Origin: SIG714 sp045629725
GTDB taxonomy: Bacteria; Bacillota; Clostridia; Oscillospirales; CAG-272
DNA: 16,985 nucleotides
Reading direction: 5' to 3'
Assembly (NCBI GenBank): GCA_045629725.1
Contig: JAZQRT010000021.1
Span: forward strand, 1 to 16,985
Part shown: piece by piece, positions 6,491 through 11,926 of the stretch
How positions within the stretch are numbered: the first letter of the stretch is position 1
Layout of the letters: the number at the start of each line of letters is the position of its first letter
Translations under genes and position numbers: made by a program
Notes under the pieces: model-generated
The model's database searches: none
Seen by the model: only the letters and a program-made list of their open reading frames with translations
Told to the model about the DNA's origin: nothing

Positions 6491-9220
6491 TCAATACTCT
6501 GAGTCCGTATTCCACTTCATATACATTTCTTCCCATTCCTCACGGGAGATAAGTATACGCCTTGCCTTTTGTCCATCGGGAGCACTTGAAATTCCAAGTG
6601 CCTCCATGGCATCGATTATCTTTGCCGCGCGTCCGTAGCCGAGATTTAATTTTCTCTGCAAAAGGGACGTGGATATCTTCCCTTCTTCAATGGCAAGATT
6701 GACGGCGTCAACGAACTTAACGTCTGTAAGCGCAATATTTCCTTCATCGTCACCGCCCTCACTCGGAGAATCGGCAGCCGATGTTTTCTTTGCGCCCTTT
6801 ACAGCACATCTTTCAGCCTTGTTCTCAATGTCCGTCATGATCTCATCGCTGTATACCGTCTTCTTATTGTTTGCTCTGATAAATTCGGTGATCTTGTCCA
6901 CCTCACTGTCGGAAACAAAAGCTCCCTGCAGACGTATGGGCTTCATCGCTCCCGTGGGTGCATAAAGCATATCTCCGCGTCCGATGAGCTTTTCCGCACC
7001 TCCAACGTCAATGATAGTTCTTGAGTCCACCTGCGATGATACTGTAAAAGCTATTCTTGAGGGTACGTTTGCTTTGATAAGTCCCGTGATAACGTCAACT
7101 GAGGGTCTTTGCGTACCGATAACAAGGTGCATTCCGCATGCACGTCCCTTCTGAGCGATTCGACATATAGAGGTTTCAACAGAATCAGGTGAGGTCATCA
7201 TAAGGTCTGCAAGCTCGTCTATAACTATTACAAGCTTGGGAAGATATTCCATCTCGGGGTCATCCTTCGTAACCTCGTTATAGCCTGCAATATCACGCAC
7301 ACCCACCTTCTCTATAAGGTCATATCTGCGCTCCATTTCGTCCACTGCCCATATAAGCGCGCCCGCGGATTTTTTCGGATTGCTTACAACGGGAACGATG
7401 AGATGCGGAAGTCCGTTATATATATTGAATTCGACCTTTTTTGGGTCTATCATTATAAGCTTTACCTCGTCGGGTGTTGCGTTATAAAGAAGTGACAGCA
7501 CAAGACAGTTTATACAAACAGACTTACCGGCTCCCGTTGTACCCGCAATAAGCAGGTGGGGCATTTTGGCAATATCCATGTAGATCGGGTCGCCTGCAAC
7601 GTCAAGTCCGAGGGCTGTTGTGAGCCTTGATTTTGCATTTTTAAAGGCAGGATTCTCAAGAAGCTCTCTTAAATATACAGTCTCTCTTTTCGCATTAGCG
7701 ATCTCAACGCCTACCGCCGCCTTACCAATGATGGGAGCTTCAATTCTTACCGCACCCTTGGCTGCAAGATTGAGTGCTATATCGTCCGAAAGTCCTGCTA
7801 TCGCCTTAACTCTTACGCCCTCCTCGGGAGCAAGCTCATATCTTGTGATCGTAGGTCCGCGGGATATATTTACAAGGCGTGTTTCAACTCTGAAGCTTTT
7901 CAGAACCTCAACAAGTCTTCTTCCCGTTGCCTTGCACTCCTCCTCATATTCCTCATCGGAATCCCCTTCCTCTTTGGGCTGAAGGAATTCGATGGGCGGA
8001 AACGTATAACTCATCTCCTCCTCGGGAATGGCATCTCCCTCCTCAAGAGTAGTTATCAAGGGGGCTCTTTGTATCGTCAGATTTTCAGGCTCCTCAAGAT
8101 GTCTTTCTTCATCCTCCTCACCGTATATCTTAGCCGCATTTCCTTCGTTGCTCTTATATCCCACCACAGAAACGTCATCCTCCTGCTCCTCACTAACGTT
8201 GCCGGCATTTTGAGAATTATCATCCTCTGTGAATATTTTATCAAGATCAAGCACGCCGCCCCGTGATTCTCCCTTTTTCTTAAGCTTTGGAGCAGGCTCG
8301 GGAGAGATCACCTCTTGAGTCGCCTCTGTCTCGTCTTGGTCCTCAATGGCATCAAGCACATCATCGTCAAGCATGACGGGCTTCATTTCTTTTTTTGCCT
8401 GTGTTTTCGGAGCTGAGGCGTTTTTGGCAGATACTTTCGGCTTTTCCTCTGTATTCTCTGCCTCGGATACCTGAGTCGGCTTATTTATATATAGTTTCTT
8501 CTTTGCAGTTTTCGTTCCCTTTATTTTGTAATATACCTTTTTCACGGTCTTGCAAATTCCGCGCCACGCAAATTTACATACTCTTTTAAAGACATTCCAT
8601 GCAGTATCGGGCTTTACGTCAAACAGGAATATGCACATTACGGTAAGCATTGAAAGAAGAACGATGGGGGTGCCAACCTTTGAAAAGACCTTGAATACTA
8701 TCCAACCAAGATAACTTCCCACGATCCCGCCGTATTTAAATCCATTCTCTCTTTGCGCCAAGGTCCAGATATTTGAAATCGTCATGCTTGGCGTTTCACC
8801 GCCGTTTACCATTACACTCATGTAAAACGCCGCGCAGGAAAGTATAACCGCGATTATGCCCATCACTATGAACTTAGACCGCATCGTGCTCTTGAAGGAT
8901 TCCTTGCGCCAAAAAATTGCAAGAAATACCAAAAGCAGGGGAATCACCCAAGAAACAAAGGAAAAAAGTCCGTAGAAAAGCCCTGAGATCGCAGCGCCGA
9001 ACCAACCTGTCTGCTCTGTAAAAATAAAGCATGCAACTATCAGAAGCGCTCCGATCACGAGAAAAAAGGGTATCATCTGATGCCAGAAAGAGGGCTCCTT
9101 TTCCACTTCAACTATTTTTTCTTCCTTGTCCTCTTCTTCATTCTTTTCGGGGATGCCGTGCTTTCTTTTATATTCCGAAACTTCTTTTTTCAGTTTATCT
9201 TCTTTACTCATTCTTGCCAT
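6491..9220 (-). CDS. ftsK: DNA translocase FtsK/SpoIIIE
   Basis: Septal, membrane-anchored ATP-driven DNA pump that clears or moves chromosomal DNA at division or sporulation. 909 residues. Layout: a short charged cytoplasmic start (1-45), four to five membrane helices between about 49 and 200 (alpha region), a long low-complexity acidic/Lys-rich linker (about 215-420), the motor, and a C-terminal winged-helix gamma domain (about 833-895, with GYGRAAKIIDAME) that in this family reads chromosome polarity sequences. Walker A GTTGAGKS with K566; Walker B IDELAD with D668/E669; TQRPSVDVITG and RIAFTVSSQVDSRTI follow as expected. The ATG at 9220 has a full GGAGG 7-8 bases upstream. SpoIIIE and FtsK cannot be told apart by sequence alone, and no sporulation gene is in view. 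Confidence 0.97.
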   Translation of the reverse strand: MARMSKEDKLKKEVSEYKRKHGIPEKNEEEDKEEKIVEVEKEPSFWHQMIPFFLVIGALLIVACFIFTEQTGWFGAAISGLFYGLFSFVSWVIPLLLVFLAIFWRKESFKSTMRSKFIVMGIIAVILSCAAFYMSVMVNGGETPSMTISNIWTLAQRENGFKYGGIVGSYLGWIVFKVFSKVGTPIVLLSMLTVMCIFLFDVKPDTAWNVFKRVCKFAWRGICKTVKKVYYKIKGTKTAKKKLYINKPTQVSEAENTEEKPKVSAKNASAPKTQAKKEMKPVMLDDDVLDAIEDQDETEATQEVISPEPAPKLKKKGESRGGVLDLDKIFTEDDNSQNAGNVSEEQEDDVSVVGYKSNEGNAAKIYGEEDEERHLEEPENLTIQRAPLITTLEEGDAIPEEEMSYTFPPIEFLQPKEEGDSDEEYEEECKATGRRLVEVLKSFRVETRLVNISRGPTITRYELAPEEGVRVKAIAGLSDDIALNLAAKGAVRIEAPIIGKAAVGVEIANAKRETVYLRELLENPAFKNAKSRLTTALGLDVAGDPIYMDIAKMPHLLIAGTTGAGKSVCINCLVLSLLYNATPDEVKLIMIDPKKVEFNIYNGLPHLIVPVVSNPKKSAGALIWAVDEMERRYDLIEKVGVRDIAGYNEVTKDDPEMEYLPKLVIVIDELADLMMTSPDSVETSICRIAQKGRACGMHLVIGTQRPSVDVITGLIKANVPSRIAFTVSSQVDSRTIIDVGGAEKLIGRGDMLYAPTGAMKPIRLQGAFVSDSEVDKITEFIRANNKKTVYSDEIMTDIENKAERCAVKGAKKTSAADSPSEGGDDEGNIALTDVKFVDAVNLAIEEGKISTSLLQRKLNLGYGRAAKIIDAMEALGISSAPDGQKARRILISREEWEEMYMKWNTDSEY

Positions 9221-9247
9221 TTTTCATCCTCCGTATTTTCATTTCAC

Positions 9248-10090
9248 TCAAAGACCTGTTACCAGATCCCACACGATCGCAAAAATTCCCGCTGCAAAGC
9301 AATAAAACGCAAAGCCTCTGAAATTTGATTTTTTTGATATGTATGTCAAAAGCTTCATCGCAAGGATCCCAACGATACACGCCGCAAGGGCTCCCGCCGC
9401 GCATATGCCGATCTCCCCTGCACTCGTGGAGCTTTCAAACAACTCGGGAAGCTTCAAAACACACGCTCCGAGTATTGCGGGAAGGGACATTATAAACGAA
9501 AATTTCACCGCAGACTGACGGTCAAATCCCGAAAGAAGTCCACCGGTGATGGTAGATCCGCTTCTTGAAAGTCCGGGAAGCAGCGCCGCAACGCCTTGGA
9601 AAAGACCGATAAAAAGAGCCTTTTTCGGTGTTGCCTCGCCAATCGTCACGTTTCCTCTTGAAACACTGTCCGACCAGATAAGCATCATTCCGTTGAACAC
9701 CAAAACAGCACCTATAATACTGAGACTTCCTGCAATAAAAGACAAGCTATCCTCAACGAGCACTGCGGGGAAAAGAGGAAGCGTTGCAATTATAATAAGA
9801 ATAACGAATCTTTCATTATAAGTATACTCGCTAAGTTTGAACTTCCCTTTAAATACTTTGCAAATCATTGTAAAAAATGCGGGTATCAGAGGAACAATAT
9901 CACGCCAATACATTATAAACACCGCGATCAAGGTTCCAAGGTGCAAAAGCACGTTGAAGGCAACGAGCTCCTCGGGATTTTCCATTCCGAGAATATTTTG
10001 AAAAAGCGCAAGATGCCCCGAGCTTGAAACGGGCAAAAATTCCGTAATACCCTGAATTATTCCGAATATGATCGATTTGATTAATGTCAT
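9248..10090 (-). CDS. uppP: Undecaprenyl-diphosphatase UppP (BacA family)
   Basis: Integral membrane phosphatase that recycles undecaprenyl pyrophosphate to the monophosphate lipid carrier for cell-wall synthesis; overproduction is linked to bacitracin tolerance in the family. 280 residues from the ATG at 10090, about the usual length. Seen: ITEFLPVSSSGHL at 15-27 (E17, S22-S24, H26) and LPGLSRSGSTITGG at 171-184 with R176, the two catalytic motifs. An upstream in-frame TTG at 10108 is rejected as start because its codons are the AGAGGAA ribosome site itself. First gene of the seven-gene minus-strand unit, 27 nt before ftsK. Confidence 0.96.
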   Translation of the reverse strand: MTLIKSIIFGIIQGITEFLPVSSSGHLALFQNILGMENPEELVAFNVLLHLGTLIAVFIMYWRDIVPLIPAFFTMICKVFKGKFKLSEYTYNERFVILIIIATLPLFPAVLVEDSLSFIAGSLSIIGAVLVFNGMMLIWSDSVSRGNVTIGEATPKKALFIGLFQGVAALLPGLSRSGSTITGGLLSGFDRQSAVKFSFIMSLPAILGACVLKLPELFESSTSAGEIGICAAGALAACIVGILAMKLLTYISKKSNFRGFAFYCFAAGIFAIVWDLVTGL

Positions 10091-10142
10091 TATTTCCTCT
10101 TTCTGCAATTTTCAGCATGCGGCATGGGTATAATCATCCATA

Positions 10143-10152
10143 ATAGTACTAT
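10143..10152. repeat. Perfect 10-bp palindrome ATAGTACTAT near the uppP start site
   Basis: Lies in the divergent gap, directly at the predicted uppP transcription start (about 10153). Could be an operator, but in AT-rich DNA a 10-bp palindrome may be chance. Confidence 0.35.
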
Positions 10153-10159
10153 ACTATAT

Positions 10160-10188
10160 ATAATAACAAATATTCTTCAAAATTACAA
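10160..10188 (-). promoter_or_regulatory. Sigma-A-type promoter of the uppP-ftsK-mltG unit
   Basis: Minus strand: -35 TTGTAA (10188-10183), 17-base spacer, -10 TATTAT (10165-10160) with TGT directly upstream (extended -10). It gives a leader of about 60 nt before the uppP ATG. No other promoter-like site is obvious in the short gaps downstream, supporting a single long transcript. Confidence 0.7.
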
Positions 10189-10206
10189 TAGGTTACGAAG
10201 TTTTTT

Positions 10207-10575
10207 ATGAAAATTATTCCACGCACAAAAAGCCCCTTGAATATAATCCTCCTTTCCGCACTTGGCGGTTTTATCGGCGGATTTTTCGGCAGCGGGGGCG
10301 GTATAGCCTTTGTTTTCATTCTAAAAAAATATCTCGGGGACAAAAAATGCGTCTTCCCAACCACTATCCTTCTGACACTTTTCACATCTGCACTGAGCAG
10401 TACGGTATATTCACGTACGCTTCCATCCTCCGAATATAGCTTTTTGGGATATTTTGGCGGTATATTGGGTGCAATCACAGGCTGCTTGCTTTTCGGCAAA
10501 TTAAATATAAGATTCCTTAAAGCCCTGTTTTCTCTGCTTATTATAGTTTCAGGTGTTATCATTATCATTTTTTAA
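10207..10575 (+). CDS. Half-size TauE/SafE-type membrane transporter subunit, first half
   Basis: 122 residues, about four hydrophobic helices. The motif GGFIGGFFGSGGGIAF at 20-35 matches the Gly-rich N-terminal repeat signature of the TauE/SafE (DUF81) anion exporters, which normally are about 250 residues with two such repeats in one chain. It is followed nine bases later by a second protein of the same kind, so the pair probably forms one transporter. The ATG at 10207 has only a weak ribosome site; plus-strand -10-like sequences (TATAAT at 10129-10134 and 10159-10164) lack convincing -35 boxes. Substrate unknown (family: sulfite, sulfoacetate and other organosulfur anions). Confidence 0.85.
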   Translation: MKIIPRTKSPLNIILLSALGGFIGGFFGSGGGIAFVFILKKYLGDKKCVFPTTILLTLFTSALSSTVYSRTLPSSEYSFLGYFGGILGAITGCLLFGKLNIRFLKALFSLLIIVSGVIIIIF

Positions 10576-10584
10576 AGGAGTTAC

Positions 10585-10959
10585 ATGAGTATTATTGATG
10601 CAGTCGTTTCTTTTATATGTGCCCTCAGTGCCTCTATGGGAGTTGGCAGCGGAGGACTTTTGATCGTTTATCTTTCACTTGCAAGATCGGTCTCGCAAAA
10701 GGACGCCCAAGGGATAAATCTTATTTTCTTCGTTATTACCATGTCGCTATCCCTTGTTTTTCATAAATTTAAAAAACGAGTGGAAACTCACGATATACTA
10801 TACGTTCTTCTCCCTGCCCTTCCTGCATGTATCCTTGGCAGCTTTGCGGCAAAAGGAGTTAATCAAGACACCTTAAAAACGCTTTTCGGAGTCTTTCTTA
10901 TATTGTGCGGAACAAAGGGCATGAGCACGATCTTAAATAAAACAAAAAAAGGACTGTAA
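10585..10959 (+). CDS. Half-size TauE/SafE-type membrane transporter subunit, second half
   Basis: 124 residues, again about four helices with the repeat signature ALSASMGVGSGGLLIVYLSL at 13-32, ending in a basic tail (NKTKKGL). An AAAGGAG ribosome site overlaps the stop codon of the first half, so the two are translationally linked and in one operon. Sequence differs clearly from the first half (not a recent duplication): this one has the conserved loop QKDAQGINLIFF and a central amphipathic HKFKKRVE segment. Best read as an ancient split of a two-repeat transporter or two subunits of a heteromer rather than a recent frameshift: the first half ends at its own stop and the second has its own start and ribosome site. 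Confidence 0.86.
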   Translation: MSIIDAVVSFICALSASMGVGSGGLLIVYLSLARSVSQKDAQGINLIFFVITMSLSLVFHKFKKRVETHDILYVLLPALPACILGSFAAKGVNQDTLKTLFGVFLILCGTKGMSTILNKTKKGL

Positions 10960-10973
10960 CACCACCAGTCCTT
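10949..10973 (-). terminator. Second terminator for minus-strand (rpsT) transcripts, overlapping the end of the TauE second-half gene
   Basis: Stem AAGGACTG / CAGTCCTT with a 9-base loop. On the minus strand it is followed by a run of seven T and a further T-rich stretch (10950-10937), a good intrinsic terminator. On the plus strand the tail is CTTCTTC, so it is not expected to work there. The right arm lies after, and the left arm inside, the coding region ending at 10959. Confidence 0.72.
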
Positions 10974-10992
10974 CTTCAAAAGAAAAAAACAT

Positions 10993-11025
10993 GGGGCACC
11001 TACATTTCGGTGACCCCTCGTTTTT
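10993..11025. terminator. Bidirectional terminator between the TauE pair and rpsT
   Basis: Stem GGGGCACC / GGTG-A-CCCC (10993-11000 with 11009-11017, one bulged A), loop TACATTTC. Plus strand: followed by TCGTTTTTATT. Minus strand: followed by ATGTTTTTTTC. Suited to end both the TauE operon and rpsT. Confidence 0.85.
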
Positions 11026-11037
11026 ATTAATCACAAA

Positions 11038-11301
11038 TTACGCCATAGCGTTGAGCATTGTTGTGAAACGGCTCTTCTTTCTTGCAGCGTTGTTCTTGTG
11101 GATGATTCCCTTAGCAACTGCCTTGTCAACAACCTTTACAACGTCGTGATAAAGAGCAATCGCTGCTTCCTTATCTCCTGCTGCAACTGCTGCTTCATAC
11201 TTCTTAACGATAGTTTTGAAAGCGGACTTGAACATCTTGTTCTGGAGAGTCTTCTTCTCGATAACCAATACGCGCTTCTTCGCAGACTTAATATTCGGCA
11301 T
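11038..11301 (-). CDS. rpsT: 30S ribosomal protein S20 (bS20)
   Basis: 87 residues, normal length. Typical S20: MPNIKSAKKRVLVIEKK at the N-terminus, then long basic helices ending in HKNNAARKKSRFTTMLNAMA. Binds 16S rRNA early in 30S assembly. The start is the ATG at 11301, because a strong GGGAGGTGA site lies five bases upstream; the in-frame extension to 11349 would run through the ribosome site and the -10 box. Monocistronic, with a good promoter and two terminators. Confidence 0.97.
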   Translation of the reverse strand: MPNIKSAKKRVLVIEKKTLQNKMFKSAFKTIVKKYEAAVAAGDKEAAIALYHDVVKVVDKAVAKGIIHKNNAARKKSRFTTMLNAMA

Positions 11302-11344
11302 TCTTTCACCTCCCTTATACAATATCAGAAACCAATTTGCATCT

Positions 11345-11373
11345 ATCATATCACGATTCTTTTAAAAATGCAA
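11345..11373 (-). promoter_or_regulatory. Sigma-A-type promoter of rpsT
   Basis: Minus strand: -35 TTGCAT (11373-11368), 17-base spacer, -10 TATGAT (11350-11345) with TGA directly upstream. Leader of about 37 nt to the ATG. Confidence 0.82.
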
Positions 11374-11376
11374 GAG

Positions 11377-11409
11377 TTTTTTTTATTTTTTTTATTTTTT
11401 TTTATTTAT
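11377..11409. repeat. Phased A/T tract upstream of the rpsT promoter
   Basis: On the plus strand T8-A-T8-A-T9-A-T3-A-T; on the minus strand this is a series of A-tracts repeating every 9-10 bases, starting three bases upstream of the rpsT -35 box. Such tracts are known to bend DNA and to act as UP elements for the RNA polymerase alpha subunit. Confidence 0.75.
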
Positions 11410-11610
11410 CCAAAAAAATCATTTCCAATAGCCTATTTACCATTATTTTAACCAAAACATCCGCTCCGCTCTCCTTTCAAAACAAAATGCACACACCGAA
11501 GAAATTGTACTCCTTTGAATTATTCAACAAATTACCGTGCAAATATTTCCTTCATTATTTATTATATTATAATACTTTTTATTTTTTTGAAAGAAAATTT
11601 AAAATAACTC
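11410..11610. other. AT-rich intergenic spacer with no gene recognised
   Basis: About 200 bases between the rpsT upstream tract and the rpoB promoter. It holds several TATAAT-like words on both strands (11561-11573) without good -35 partners and no convincing open frame, tRNA, hairpin or repeat. A 17-codon minus-strand frame (GTG start, Shine-Dalgarno AAAGGAG 13 bases before it, about 11453-11500) is too weak to call. Confidence 0.5.
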
Positions 11611-11639
11611 TTGACAATTGAATTTTTTTGTGATACAAT
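11611..11639 (+). promoter_or_regulatory. Strong sigma-A-type promoter of rpoBC
   Basis: Perfect -35 TTGACA (11611-11616), 17-base spacer, -10 TACAAT (11634-11639) with TGA upstream. The 14 bases TTTTGTGATACAAT are identical to the -10 region of the tRNA-Thr promoter. Predicted start near 11646. Confidence 0.87.
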
Positions 11640-11645
11640 GCAAAA

Positions 11646-11926
11646 TACGTTAATATCGATAAAAATGCCGTTTTATGGCTTGTGCAACTTTAAAGAAAGA
11701 TTAAGCACACTAAAAAAACGGTCAACATTCAGGTCATATCGCACTAAATCACGGTGTGTTTGCGAAAGTTTGTGCATCTTAGCTTATAATTCGGCTTTAA
11801 CCAGAATGCCGTAGGGGTAAAGAAATGTAAACTTTTTGTTACAAACACTCGGTGGTCTTTTGGGGTATGGTCTATTATTTTACCTTGTTAAAAATTATAA
11901 TATATAAACGGAGGATTCAAACAAAG
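11646..11926 (+). promoter_or_regulatory. Long 5' leader of rpoB with several possible hairpins
   Basis: About 280 nt from the predicted start to the rpoB ATG, without a convincing open frame. Foldable parts: an outer 8-bp helix GCCGTTTT (11667-11674) / AAAACGGT (11715-11722) that encloses TGTGC (11681-11685) / GCACA (11705-11709); CGCA (11740-11743) / TGCG (11761-11764) enclosing CAC-GGT-GTG; CGGC (11792-11795) / GCCG (11808-11811); TGTAA (11826-11830) / TTACA (11839-11843). No obvious T-run terminator follows any of them. I do not recognise a known riboswitch or ribosomal-protein leader class. Confidence 0.55.
11910..11914 (+). promoter_or_regulatory. rpoB ribosome binding site with long spacing
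   Basis: GGAGG followed by 12 bases to the ATG at 11927. No better start lies closer in frame (the codon after the site is ATT). The site rules out the longer frame beginning at 11852. Confidence 0.75.

Noticed and set aside
10091..10108. TTG start for UppP six codons upstream
   Set aside because: Those codons consist of the AGAGGAA ribosome site for the ATG at 10090.
11302..11349. 16-residue N-terminal extension of S20
   Set aside because: It would be translated from the promoter -10 and through the GGGAGGTGA site; S20 proteins start MPNIKSAKKR.
11453..11500. Possible 17-codon minus-strand peptide with GTG start in the rpsT-rpoB gap
   Set aside because: Too short, ribosome site 13 bases away, no promoter with a good -35; likely chance in AT-rich DNA.
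11561..11573. TATAAT words on both strands as additional promoters
   Set aside because: No -35 box with more than three matches at 16-18 bases; the region is almost pure A/T.
11852..11926. N-terminal extension of RpoB from the ATG at 11852
   Set aside because: The extension crosses the GGAGG ribosome site and adds residues unlike any RpoB; the MVKEKRLGTT start fits the family.
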